The translations under genes were made by a program, and so were the position numbers. From Closterium sp. NIES-65 (Eukaryota; Streptophyta; Zygnematophyceae; Desmidiales; Closteriaceae), in the NCBI GenBank assembly GCA_948144175.1, contig CANXME010002464.1:156057-220056 (forward strand): DNA of 64,000 bases, in the 5' to 3' direction. The notes beneath the pieces were generated by a model. The model searched no databases. It was not told where the DNA came from and worked only from the letters and a program-made list of their open reading frames with translations. Of this stretch, positions 1 through 9,534 are shown in pieces. Position 1 is the stretch's first letter. Every line of letters begins with the position of its first letter.

Positions 1-2
1 AC

Positions 3-1684
3 GTCCTTGAGGACAGGCAGGAGGAGTTCCAGTGCTTGGCCGCTGCTTCACCTCATCTCGTGTCCGTACTGCTTACCCCTGAGGGAGACCCGGATGCACT
101 TGACATCCCGACTCCGCGCTCTTACGCGGAGGCGATAGAGGGTCCCTACTCTTCTCAGTGGCAGGCAGCTATGGATGCAGAGATGGCTTCCTGGAAGTCC
201 ACAGGCACCTATGTTGACGCTGTCCCCCCTCCTGGGGCGAACATCGTCAGTGGCATGTGGATCCTCAGGGTGAAGCGGCCGCCGGGTTCTCCGCCTGTCT
301 TCAAGGCGCGTTACGTGGCTCGTGGCTTCAGTCAGCGGCAGGGAGTTGACTACTTTCAGACCTTTTCTCCAACCCCAAAGATGACCACTCTTCGGGTACT
401 GCTGCACGTTGCTGCTCACCGTGACTACGAGCTGCACTCTCTCGACTTCAGCACTGCTTTCTTGCAGGGCAGCCTGCACGAGGAGATCTGGCTGCGCCGC
501 CCACCTGGCTTCACTGGGTCTTTCCCTCCTGGTACCCAGTGGAGTCACCGCCGTCCAGTTTACGGTCTCCGCCAGGCGCCACGTGAGTGGCACGACACAC
601 TGAGGACTACGCTTGCGGCTCTTGGGTTTGCTCCTTCTACTGCCGACCCGTCGCTGTTTCTGCGCACCGACACTTCTCTGCGTTGTTCTACATCCTCGTG
701 TACGTCGACGACTTGGTCTTTGCCAGAGTTGACACTGCTGGACTCGCCTACGTGAAGTCCGAGCTGCAGAAGAGACACACGTGCACAGACCTGGGTGAAC
801 TGCGCAGCTACCTTGGCTTGCAGATCACCCGGGACAGAGCACGCCGCACCATTACCCTGACTCAGTCACACATGGTGCAGCAGGTCCTTCAGCGCTTCGG
901 CTTCACGTACTCCTCGCCTCAGGCCACTCCTCTGCCTACTCGCCACTCGCTCTCAGCTCTGCCTTCGGATGAGTCCGTAGAGTCGAGTGGCCCGTATCCA
1001 GAACTTGTTGGCTGCCTCATGTACCTGATGACCTGCACACGACCTGACCTTGCATACCCTCTTAGCATTCTCTGACGGTATGTTGCTCCTAGGAGACACC
1101 GACCAGAGCACATGGCTGCAGCGAAGAGGGTGTTGCGCTACTTGTGCAGTACGTCGGGCATGGGGCTAGTGCTTGGAGGGCGGAGTCCAGTAGTCCTCAC
1201 TGGTCACACGGACGCTTCTTGGGCTGACGACCAGGCTACGCAGCGGTCGTCACAGGGTTACACCTTCAGCCTTGGTTCCGGCTCTGTTTCGTGGCGGGCT
1301 ACCCGCTCGTCTTCTGTTCTCGGCTCCAGTTGTGAGGCTGAGATCTACGCCGGGGCCATGGCTGCAGAGGAGCTTCGCTGGCTCACCTACCTGCTGACCG
1401 ACCTTGGAGAGTCGCCTTGTTCTCCTCCAGTCCTATACGTAGACAACAAGGCCATGCTGGCCTTGTGTCGAGAACAGAGATTGGAGCACAGAACAAAGCA
1501 CATTGCTCTTCGCTACTTCCTTGCTTGTGAGCTACAGCAGCGTGGTCAGTTGCGGCTTGCGTACGTGGCCTCTGAGGCCAACACTGCCGATGTCTTCACC
1601 AAGGCACTTGCGCCTTGTGATCATCAGCGCTTCTGCACGCAGCTGGGTCTTGTGCCTGTCTTGCCTCACTTGCTCACCTCTTGA
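3..1684 (+). pseudogene. copia reverse transcriptase-RNase H (broken, Cop-1)
   Basis: The protein would copy element RNA into DNA. The RT motifs are clear: KARYVARGFSQRQGVDYFQTFSP near the start of the domain, AFLQGSLHEEIW, YGLRQAPREWH, then YVDDLVFA. RNase H follows with TDASWADD, SSCEAEIYAGAMAA and VDNKAML, ending in the family C-terminus LPHLLTS. Two breaks are seen by comparison with the other copies. One base is lost near 681-688, just before YVDD, and the frame moves. A TGA at 1073-1075 replaces the Ala codon in the stretch PLSILAR. After 1076 the frame is open to the stop at 1684. The 5' end is cut by the window edge. Confidence 0.9.
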
Positions 1685-1894
1685 CCTTGCTTGTATTGTT
1701 GCATATATATACACGTGCTCTTGCTTGTCTAGTCCTTTATATATATGTACTCTTGCATGTGAACTGGCCTTGTGGCCTTGAACTTGTGGTCAGAATGTGT
1801 GGTGACTTTGTGATCCACCCTGAGCTTGCTTTGCTTTGCTTTGCTTGACTGGTCTTGTGACCCCTTGTTCTCCCCCACTTTGCCTATGGGGGTG

Positions 1895-2027
1895 TGTCAG
1901 AACATATAGCTTGTGCTTATTGTGTAGGCTATAGTGGGGTAGCCCATAAGGGGTACAACCCAATTAGGGTTAGTACTTGTACTTAGTTCATTCATAGTTC
2001 ATTCATTCTCGTTTCAATTCTGTCACA
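1895..2027 (+). repeat. 3' LTR of Cop-1
   Basis: Starts TGTCAGAACATATAGC right after the polypurine tract and ends in CA. It holds the family core GGCTATAGTGGGGTAGCCC and the second GGGGTACA box. The right end is placed by comparison with other LTRs and may be off by a few bases. Confidence 0.8.
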
Positions 2028-2853
2028 AATATGCGCCCCGTGTTGCGTAGTTTTGCTAACGAGGTCAAAATAGTTCATATGGCTAGGTAATAGGATGTAG
2101 TAGAGGACTGTGTGAAGAAATAGTGGTAAAAAAGGCATTTAGACGTTGGCGCAGTGACATCTTGCGCAAAGGCCTATCCTTGCACAGATCCGGGCCAGCG
2201 AACGCACAAACATGCGCCATGTGCTGCGTAGTTGTGCAACCGACCTCAAACCAGTTCCAATAGCTAAGGAATAGGATGTAGTAGGGAACTGTGTGAAAAA
2301 ATAGTGCTAAAAAAGGCATTTAGACATTGGCGCAGTGACATGTTGTGCACAGGCCTATCCTTGCACAGTTTCAGGCGAGCAAACGCACAAACATGCGCCA
2401 CGTGCTGCGTAGTTGTGGTAACAAGGTCAAACCAGTTCATATGGCTAGGAAATAGGATGTAGTAGAGAACTGAGAAGAAATAGTGCTAAAAAGGCACTTA
2501 GACGTCGGCGTAGTGACATGTTGCGCACGGGCCTATCCTTGCACAGATTCGGGCCAGCGAACGCACAAACATGCGCCACGTGCTGCGTAGTTGTGCTAAC
2601 GAGGTCAAAATAGTTCGTATGTCTAGGTAATAGGATGTAGTAGAGAGCTGTGTGAACAAATAGTGCTAAAAAAGGCATTTAGACGTCGGCGCAGTGACAT
2701 GTTGCGCACGGGCCTATCCTTGCACAGATTCGGGCCAGGGAAGGCACAAACATGCGCCACGTGCTGCGTAGTTCTGCTAACGAGGTCAAACGAGTTCCTA
2801 TGGCTAGGTAATAGGATGTAGTAGAGAATTGTGTGAAGAAATAGTGCTGAAAA
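2028..2853. repeat. 181-bp satellite tandem array, about 4.6 copies
   Basis: The motif CATGCGCCACGTGCTGCG recurs at 2030 (variant), 2211, 2392, 2570 and 2751, giving periods of 181, 181, 178 and 181 bp. Each monomer also holds GGCCTATCCTTGCACAG and AATAGGATGTAGTAGAG. Copies differ by a few percent. The array is bounded by Cop-1 on the left and the Cop-2 LTR on the right, so both probably inserted into a larger array. The short minus-strand ORFs inside are by-products of the repeat. Confidence 0.9.
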
Positions 2854-2978
2854 TGTCGGATATATATGACATAGTGTTTGTAGGCTCTAGTGGGGTAGAC
2901 ACTAAGGGGTACAGGTTTCTAGGGTTTCATATTTGTATCACACACTTTCCTAGTTCAATCATTCCTCGTTATTTTACA
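2854..2978 (+). repeat. 5' LTR of Cop-2 (125 bp)
   Basis: Begins TGTC after GAAAA of the satellite and ends ACA before the PBS. It carries TGTAGGCTCTAGTGGGGTAG, a variant of the family core. Confidence 0.85.
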
Positions 2979-2992
2979 TGGTATAGAGCAGG
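2979..2992 (+). promoter_or_regulatory. primer-binding site (initiator-Met tRNA), Cop-2
   Basis: TGGTATAGAGCAGG matches the plant copia consensus TGGTATCAGAGC with one base (C) missing. It lies directly against the LTR, where minus-strand DNA synthesis would start. Confidence 0.75.
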
Positions 2993-3774
2993 TTCCCTAG
3001 TGGGAACGTTTCCTAGGGCCCACCACTAAAACGACTTTTTTTTCTTTACCTGCCTGCAGCGCGCTTCGCGCCTGCCCTAGTCGCGCCTCGTGCGCCTGCC
3101 CTCCCGTCGCGTCCCCTGCCCTTAGTGGCCCGTCGCGCCCTCTTAAGGCCCCTTTGCGGCCCCTCTCACGGCCCTTCGCGGCCCCTTCGCAGCCCTTTGT
3201 GGCCCCTCTCACGGCCCTTCGCGGCCCCTTCGCAGCCCCTCGCGGCCCCTTCGCAGCCCCTTCGCGGCCCCTCGCGGCCCCCTCTCGGCCCTTTCGCTGC
3301 CCTTCGCGACCCCTTCACGGCCCCTTCGCCGCCCCTCGCGGCCCCTCGCGGCCCCTTCTCGGCCCCTTCGCCGCCCTTTGCGGCCCCTTCACGGCCCCGT
3401 CGCCGCCCTTCGCGGCCCCTCGCGGCCCCTTCTCGGCCCCTTCGCCGCCCTTCGCGGCCCCTTCGCGGCCCCTCCGCGGCCTCTCCGCGGGCCTTCGCGG
3501 CCCTTCACGGCCCCTTCGCCGCCTTCGCGGCTCCTTCACGGCCCCTCCGTGGCCCCTTCGCGGCTCGTCACGGCCCCTTAGCGGCCCCTCCCCGGCTCTT
3601 CACAGCCCTGCCGCCCCGTCGTCGCCGCCCCAGCAGCAGCTGCCGTCGCGCCTGCTGCCGCTGCTGCTTCCTCCACGGCGGGTCGCCGCCGCCGCTGCTG
3701 CCGTGACAGCCGCCGCCGCTCCTGCCGTGACATCCGCCGCCGCCGTACCGGCCCTACCCTGCAGCCGAGGCGCG

Positions 3775-3906
3775 TGAGAAGAAATGAACGAGAATGAGAT
3801 GACTATGAACGAAGTGAGTACAAATAGGAAACCCTAATCGGGTTGTACCCCCTATGGGATACCCCACTATAGCCTACACAAATAAGTAAGCTATAATGTT
3901 CTGACA
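3775..3906 (-). repeat. 3' LTR of Cop-3 (132 bp)
   Basis: Read on the minus strand it starts TGTCAGAACATTATAGC and ends TTCTTCTCA, with the core GTAGGCTATAGTGGGGTATC and GGGGGTACAACCC. It follows a polypurine tract in the order expected for a minus-strand element. Confidence 0.9.
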
Positions 3907-4120
3907 CACCCCCATAGGCAAAGTGGGGCAGAACAAGGGGTCACAAGACCAGTCAAGCAAAGCAAAGCAAAGCTCAGGGTGGATCACAAAGTCACCACAC
4001 ATTCCGAGCACAAGTTCAAAGGCCAGAAGGCCAGTTCACATGCAAGATCATATATATAGAGATATACAAGAGTCAAGTAAGCAAGAGCAAGAGTATATAT
4101 AGGTGAAGGTACAAGTAAGG

Positions 4121-7100
4121 TCAAGAAGTGAGCAAGTGAGGCAAGACAGGCACAAGACCCAGCTGCGTGCAGCAGCGCTGATGATCACAAGGCGCAAGTG
4201 CCTTGGTGAAGACATCAGCTGTGTTGGCCTCAGAGGCCACGTACGCAAGTCGCAGCTTTCCACGCTGCTGTAGCTCACGAGCAAGAAAGTAGCGGAGAGC
4301 AATGTGCTTTGTCCTGTGCTCCAGTCGCTGCTCTCGACACAAGGCCAGCATGGCCTTGTTGTCTACGTACAGGACTGGAGGAGAACGAGGCGGCTCTCCA
4401 AGGTCGGTCAGCAGGTAGGTGAGCCAGCGAAGCTCCTGGGCAGCCATAGCCCCGGCGTAGATCTCAGCCTCACAACTAGAGCCGAGAACAGAAGACGAGC
4501 GGGTAGCTCGCCACGAAACAGAGCCGGAACCAAGGCTGAAGGTGTAACCCTGTGACGACCGCTGCGTAGCCTGGTCGTCAGCCCAAGAAGCGTCTGCGTG
4601 CCCAGTGAGGACCACTGGACTGCGCCCTCCAAGCACTAGCCCCATGCGCGACGTACTGCACAAGTAGCGCAACACCCTCTTCGCTGCAGCCATGTGCTCT
4701 GGTCGGTGTCTCCCAGGAGCAACATAGCGTGCGAGAATGCTAAGAGGGTATGCAAGGTCAGGTCGAGTGCAGGTCATCAAATACATGAGGCAGCCAACAA
4801 GCTCTGCATACGGGCCACTCGACTCTACGGACTCATCCGAAGGCAGAGCTGAGAGCGAGTGGCGAGTAGGCAGAGGAGTGGCCTGAGGCGAGGAGTACGT
4901 GAAGCCGAAGCGCTGAAGGACCTGCTGCACCATGTGTGACTGAGTCAGGGTAATGGTGTGGCGTGCTCTGTCCCGGGTGATCTGCAAGCCAAGGTAGGTG
5001 CGCAGTTCACCCAGGTCAGTGCACGTGTGTCTCTTCTGCAGCTCAAACTTCACGTAGGCGAGTCCAGCAGTGTCAGCTGTGGCAAAGACCAAGTCGTTGA
5101 CGTACACGAGGATGTAGAACGGCGGCAGAGAGGTGTCGGTGCGCAGAAACAGCGACGGGTCTGCAGTGGAAGGAGCAAACCCAAGTGCCGCCAGCGTAGT
5201 CCTCAGTGTGTCGTGCCACTCACGCGGCGCCTGGCGGAGACCGTAGACTGGACGCCGGAGACTCCACTGGGTACTAGGAGGGAAAGACCCAGTGAAGCCA
5301 GGTGGGCGACGCAGCCAGATCTCCTCGTGCAGGCTGCCCTGCAAGAAAGCAGTGCTGAAGTCGAGAGAGTGCAGCTCGTAATCACGGTGAGCAGCAACGT
5401 GCAGCAGTACCCGAAGAGTGGTCATCTTCGGGGTGGGGGAGAAGGTCTGAAAGTAATCAACTCCCTGCCGCTGACTGAAGCCACGAGCCACGTAACGCGC
5501 CTTGAAGACAGGCGGAGAACCCGGCGGCCGCTTCACCCTGAAGGTCCACATGCCACTGACGATGTTCGCCCCAGGAGGGGGAACAGCGTCAACGTAGGTG
5601 CCTGTGGACTTCCAGGAAGCCATCTCTGCATCCATAGCTGCCTGCCACTGAGAGGAGTAGGGACCTTCTATCGCCTCCGCGTAAGAGCGCGGAGTCGGGA
5701 TGTCTAGTGCATCCGGGTCTCCCTCAGGGGTGAGCAGTACAGACGCGAGATGAGGTGAAGTGGCGGCCAGACACTGGAACTCCTCCTGCCTGTCCTCAAG
5801 GACGTCCGTGCCAAGGGCACACTCACCCCCGACGGACGGAGGACAGGCAGACTCTGACTCAGCGACAAGACTAGCAGCGTAGTCTAGACAAAAGCGCGCA
5901 GCAAAGTCGACAAGCTCAGTGACAAGGGCAAACGCAGCAGAAGACTCGAAAGAAGGGTCAGTGACGGCAGTAGCAAGGAGACGCGTGACAGTAGAACTGG
6001 CAGCACGAAGAGAGTCCGACTCCGGGTCGGCAAGAGCAGGAAGAGAGGACTCAGGAGGAGAAGGCAAAGGGGCACGCAGAGGAGCAGTAGACCAACGCAG
6101 AGACATCCGGTGCGTGCCAGGGACAGGGGGAGGACGCTGACGCGAACCGCGACCACTAGCGCGCGCAGTACGAACAGGCGACGCAGGGCGAGACGCAGGC
6201 TCACAACGCGAAGTAAGACCTCCAGTAGGACCAGCGTAGGGAGAAGGAGCAGGCAAAGGGGAGGCAGGCTGTAGCTGTGACTGTAACTGGACAGGCTGTG
6301 GACCCTCTAAGGAAGAAGGAGGAGGACCAGAAGAAGGTGTAAGACCAAGAACCTGCTGCAGGAGCGGAACGCAGTACGGTCGGGGCCGCGTGGCGACGCC
6401 AGAAACAGCAAAGACAGCACCAGTACCCCCAACAGGAGCACCCGCTCCAGCAGCACCTCCAGCAGCACCTCCAGTAGCACCAGAACCCCCAGCAGCACCT
6501 CCAGCAGTCCCAGAACCTCCAGCAGCACCAGGAGCACCGCCAAGCGGACCGCCAGGGACAGTCTCAGCGCCAACACCCTCAGCAGCACCAGCTCCAGTCG
6601 AACCCGCAGGCCCAGCAGCTCCAGTACTCCCAGTACGAGCACCTCCGGGACCCGCGGCAGCAGCACCCTCAGCAGCCGAAGAACCTCCAGCACCAGCAGC
6701 ACGCCTCCAGCGCCGGGCAAACCACTCACGCAGCTCCTGTGGGGAGAGTGGCTCCCGGCGAGACGAAGCACCCGGAGAACCTCCAGGCGAAGAACCTCCA
6801 GGCTCAGCACCCCCAGGCAAAGCACCGCCAGGCGTAGCACCTCCAGTCTCAGCACCCCCAGGCTCAGCACCCCCAGGCTCAGCACCCCCAGGCTCAGCAC
6901 CCCCAGGCTCAGCACCCCCAAGCTCAGTACCCCCAGGCACAGCACCCCCAGGCTCAGCATCCCCAGTCTCAGCACCCCCAGGCTCAGCACCCGCAGCAGC
7001 ACCAGAGTCACCAGTGACCTCGACAGGCTCAACCGCGTCTACCTGGGACACACCTGAAGGGGCAGGACCTTGAGGGGGGAGGGGGTCTACCGGGGGGGGA

Positions 7101-9121
7101 CCTGGTACCAAGAAGAGCGGGGGCGGGGGGAGGGACGGAGTGCGGTAGGGGAAGAGGCGGTAGTAGGGTACCGACTCGTCGAACGTGACGTCCTGGGAGG
7201 ACAGAACACGGCGAGAGGTGGGGTGGTAGAACTGCCACCCAGGGGCGTCGGGGGGGAACCCCAGGAAGACGCAGGGAGCAGCGCGAGGGGACAGCTTGTC
7301 CGCAGACAAGTCGCGGACAAACGCCCGAGATCCCCAGACCCGGAACGCCGACGCATCGCCAACCTTCCCGGTCCACAGCAGGGCTGGGGAGGTCTCCGGC
7401 CTGGAGACCCTGGGGTGGAGGTTGATCTGATGCGCCGCGTACCTGACCGCAAACAGCCACAGAAAATGGGGGGGAGCCGCATGCATCATAGACGTACGAG
7501 CGACGTCCATGACCATGCCAATGCGGCGCTCTGCAATCCCATTTTGCTGCGGTGAGTCCGGAAGCGTGAAGGTCTGGCGGATGCCTCGCGCACGACAGTA
7601 GGCACGCAGAAGGCCAGAGGAGAACTCTCCGCCTCTGACCGAGTGCAGACGCAACACAGGAAAGTCCGAGCCAAAGCGCTGCCTGAGCTGGAGACGAGCT
7701 ACGCGGATCCAGTCGATCAGCACCTCAGTGACATCACCCTTGCTGCGCAAGGGGAAGACTGCGGTGTAACGCGAGTAGTCGTCAACCACCAACAGGAAGT
7801 AGCACTCGTGACCGAGTCCACGGACGCGGGCAGGGCCCCACACGTCCATGTGAAGCGTCTGCAACGGAGCCTCTGTCGGAGGAAACTGGGAGGAGTGAGG
7901 GGCAGCACGCTCGCGCCCCTCGACACAGGGGACACAGGCAGGGCCAGGGCCCTGAGGAAGGGGAGGGAGAGACCGGGGAAGACCAGACACAAGAAGACGG
8001 GAGACCATGCCTCTGAGCCGAAGCAGAGAGGGGTGACCCAGCCGGTGGTGCCAGAGGAGAGTCTCGTGAGACAGGCGACGACACAAATAGGGGGCGGACT
8101 CAGGACCAGACCTGGACGCTGCAGCAAACACCTGACCAGACGAAGGGACCCTTCCAGACTCAGCAACTGGAGGAGAAGCAGTGGTCAGTGTGTACAGGCT
8201 CGACCCTGGCTGACGTGTAAACGTAGCCAGGTGACGACCTGTGCTAGCCTGTGTGCAGTGCGTCACTCGCTGACGAGCAGGGGTGAACTGGTGGACTCCC
8301 GCATCCTGTAGGTCAGCACCACTCACCAAGTTCGTAGAGAACGAGGGGAGGTAGAGACCAGACAGGGTGCCAGAGGGAGCCGCCGGACACGGGAGGATTG
8401 TGGAGAAGCGAGACAGAACAGGACCCCCAGAGGGGTCAGCCAGGGACACCGCAACCGGTCGACTAAGCGGCGTGAGTGTGGTGCGGTCCCGAGAGAAGGA
8501 GCGAGACGCTCCAGAGTCAAGGGTGAAGGTGTGGGAGGCCGAAGCCGACGCAGTACCTGAGAGCGCAGACTCACTAGTACCTGAGAGAGCACCCTCACCA
8601 GTACCTGGGACCACAGACGCACTGGCACCTAGAGCAGAAGCCTCGCTGGCACCTAGAGCAGCAGTACCAATGCCCGAGTCGGGCGGGAAACACCGGTAAC
8701 AGTCACCCTCATCACTAATGGTCACAGCATACATGGCAGCAAGGATAGCATCAAAGTCAAGATCAAAGATAGCTACACCAGCCCTAGACAGCTCTCCCCA
8801 GCGGGGGATCTCCGCGGCCTCCGGGAACTGCTGGCGCCAAGCGTCCGTCAGGCAGCCAAAACAGCGCTGGGCGGTGTGGGTACCCCCACACTGCTCTCCA
8901 GCGCGGTCGCCAGTGCGAAGAACGTAGGTGCAGGGACCAAAACCCCCACCACGCTGACGCTGCGTGTACCACTCACGGAGCTGCTGAAGGGTGGGGACGT
9001 CGCGAGAACGCTGCTGCTGCTGCTGCTGCTGGCGCTGACCACCCCCAGTGCTGCTCCGCTGCGAAGCGCCACTCCGACTACCTCCACCACCGCCACCCCC
9101 GCCTCCGCCTCCACCGCCTCC
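4121..9121 (-). CDS. copia gag(C-term)-protease-integrase-RT-RNase H polyprotein, open but catalytically altered
   Basis: The frame is open from the breakpoint at about 9121 to the stop at 4121, roughly 1,660 codons. First comes the gag zinc-knuckle region (C-X13-C-X3-H-X4-C, about 8850-8935). Numbering from the Met at 8734: protease DSGA at 73-76; integrase HX3H (230/234) and CX2C (267/270); integrase acidic residues D297 and E402; a Gly-Ala-Glu-Pro repeat linker at 6790-7010; RT; RNase H. Two active-site residues are changed. The second integrase Asp is Val (V366, codon 7637-7639, HSVRGGEF where the other copies have HSDRGGEF). The RT YVDD box is YVND (N1213, codon 5096-5098). It is probably inactive despite the open frame. 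No 5' start survives. Confidence 0.9.
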   Translation of the reverse strand, partial: GGGGGGGGGGGGGGSRSGASQRSSTGGGQRQQQQQQQRSRDVPTLQQLREWYTQRQRGGGFGPCTYVLRTGDRAGEQCGGTHTAQRCFGCLTDAWRQQFPEAAEIPRWGELSRAGVAIFDLDFDAILAAMYAVTISDEGDCYRCFPPDSGIGTAALGASEASALGASASVVPGTGEGALSGTSESALSGTASASASHTFTLDSGASRSFSRDRTTLTPLSRPVAVSLADPSGGPVLSRFSTILPCPAAPSGTLSGLYLPSFSTNLVSGADLQDAGVHQFTPARQRVTHCTQASTGRHLATFTRQPGSSLYTLTTASPPVAESGRVPSSGQVFAAASRSGPESAPYLCRRLSHETLLWHHRLGHPSLLRLRGMVSRLLVSGLPRSLPPLPQGPGPACVPCVEGRERAAPHSSQFPPTEAPLQTLHMDVWGPARVRGLGHECYFLLVVDDYSRYTAVFPLRSKGDVTEVLIDWIRVARLQLRQRFGSDFPVLRLHSVRGGEFSSGLLRAYCRARGIRQTFTLPDSPQQNGIAERRIGMVMDVARTSMMHAAPPHFLWLFAVRYAAHQINLHPRVSRPETSPALLWTGKVGDASAFRVWGSRAFVRDLSADKLSPRAAPCVFLGFPPDAPGWQFYHPTSRRVLSSQDVTFDESVPYYRLFPYRTPSLPPPPLFLVPGPPPVDPLPPQGPAPSGVSQVDAVEPVEVTGDSGAAAGAEPGGAETGDAEPGGAVPGGTELGGAEPGGAEPGGAEPGGAEPGGAETGGATPGGALPGGAEPGGSSPGGSPGASSRREPLSPQELREWFARRWRRAAGAGGSSAAEGAAAAGPGGARTGSTGAAGPAGSTGAGAAEGVGAETVPGGPLGGAPGAAGGSGTAGGAAGGSGATGGAAGGAAGAGAPVGGTGAVFAVSGVATRPRPYCVPLLQQVLGLTPSSGPPPSSLEGPQPVQLQSQLQPASPLPAPSPYAGPTGGLTSRCEPASRPASPVRTARASGRGSRQRPPPVPGTHRMSLRWSTAPLRAPLPSPPESSLPALADPESDSLRAASSTVTRLLATAVTDPSFESSAAFALVTELVDFAARFCLDYAASLVAESESACPPSVGGECALGTDVLEDRQEEFQCLAATSPHLASVLLTPEGDPDALDIPTPRSYAEAIEGPYSSQWQAAMDAEMASWKSTGTYVDAVPPPGANIVSGMWTFRVKRPPGSPPVFKARYVARGFSQRQGVDYFQTFSPTPKMTTLRVLLHVAAHRDYELHSLDFSTAFLQGSLHEEIWLRRPPGFTGSFPPSTQWSLRRPVYGLRQAPREWHDTLRTTLAALGFAPSTADPSLFLRTDTSLPPFYILVYVNDLVFATADTAGLAYVKFELQKRHTCTDLGELRTYLGLQITRDRARHTITLTQSHMVQQVLQRFGFTYSSPQATPLPTRHSLSALPSDESVESSGPYAELVGCLMYLMTCTRPDLAYPLSILARYVAPGRHRPEHMAAAKRVLRYLCSTSRMGLVLGGRSPVVLTGHADASWADDQATQRSSQGYTFSLGSGSVSWRATRSSSVLGSSCEAEIYAGAMAAQELRWLTYLLTDLGEPPRSPPVLYVDNKAMLALCREQRLEHRTKHIALRYFLARELQQRGKLRLAYVASEANTADVFTKALAPCDHQRCCTQLGLVPVLPHLLTS
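6790..7010 (-). repeat. 15-bp coding minisatellite in the integrase-RT linker (Cop-3)
   Basis: Tandem CTGAGCCTGGGGGTG units (read on the minus strand) code for repeated Gly-Gly-Ala-Glu-Pro. The same place in Cop-5 (about 21,960-22,120), Cop-7 (about 32,020-32,220) and Cop-9 (about 43,370-43,600) holds the array with different unit order and number, always mainly in frame. Confidence 0.85.
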
Positions 9122-9122
9122 A

Positions 9123-9333
9123 CTCCCTCACACGTCCCTCTCCTCTCTGGACTGCTATGCCACATTCATCCCCCACTCCCTCACACGTCCCTCTCCTCTC
9201 TGGACTGCGATGCCACATTCATCCCCCACTCCCTCACACTTCCCTCTCCTCTCTGGATTGCATGCCACATTCATCCCCCACTCCCTCACACTTCCCTCTC
9301 CTCTCTGGACTGCTACTCTCACATACATCCCCC
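9123..9333. repeat. 53-bp tandem repeat, 4 copies
   Basis: The unit begins CTCCCTCACACGTCCCTCTC and ends CATTCATCCCCCA; copies start at 9123, 9176, 9229 and 9281. It is C-rich and replaces the gag sequence of Cop-3 at 9122, so the junction marks a rearrangement. From 9334 to about 9534 the sequence is C/T-rich and related but degenerate, with no gene. Confidence 0.85.
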
Positions 9334-9534
9334 ACCCCCACCCCTCACACTACCCTCCACCCTCTGGCCATCCTCACTTACATCTGTTTGCCCTGCAACC
9401 CTCACTCTCATCCCCCATACCGCCCTCCCCACGTTCGTCTCCTCTCTGGCCTGCCATACTCACTCTTCTCCCCCTCCCGTTTTCCACATTTTACTTTCCG
9501 TTCACTCTTTCCTGAACCCTTCCTTACAGCTAAG

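Larger units (their letters stand above)
1..2027 (+). mobile_element. Cop-1: 3' part of a Ty1/copia LTR retrotransposon
   Basis: This is the 3' end of a copia element whose 5' part lies outside the window. It contains the end of the integrase-RT linker, the reverse transcriptase, RNase H, a short AT-rich 3' untranslated stretch, a G-rich polypurine tract (ATGGGGGTG) and the 3' LTR (1895-2027). It abuts the 181-bp satellite at 2028, so it probably inserted into that array. The coding part is broken and cannot make a complete polyprotein. Confidence 0.9.
2854..3774 (+). mobile_element. Cop-2: 5' LTR + PBS + leader fragment of a copia element
   Basis: A 5' LTR (2854-2978, TGTCGGATATATATGAC...TTACA) is followed directly by a primer-binding site (2979 on, TGGTATAGAGCAGG) and the typical GC-rich leader (3050-3774), made of short repeats around GCGGCCCCTTCGC. 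No gag follows: the fragment stops exactly where the 3' LTR of minus-strand Cop-3 begins. The missing body may have been displaced by Cop-3 or lost. Long proline-rich ORFs here are artefacts of the repeat. Confidence 0.8.
3775..9122 (-). mobile_element. Cop-3: 5'-truncated copia element, minus strand
   Basis: It runs from the 3' LTR (3775-3906) through RNase H, RT, linker, integrase and protease to the C-terminal part of gag, where it stops abruptly at about 9122 in the glycine-rich gag linker against a 53-bp tandem repeat. The first part of gag, the leader and the 5' LTR are missing. It holds the longest open copia frame in the window. Confidence 0.9.

Noticed and set aside
3125-3777. Proline/Ala-rich ORFs of about 200 codons in the Cop-2 leader
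   Set aside because: They follow the GC-rich tandem repeat, are open in several overlapping frames on both strands, and the position matches the untranslated leader of other copies.
4958-5707. 249-codon plus-strand ORF antisense to Cop-3 RT
   Set aside because: Shadow of the RT coding strand; similar antisense frames recur in every copy because of shared codon bias.
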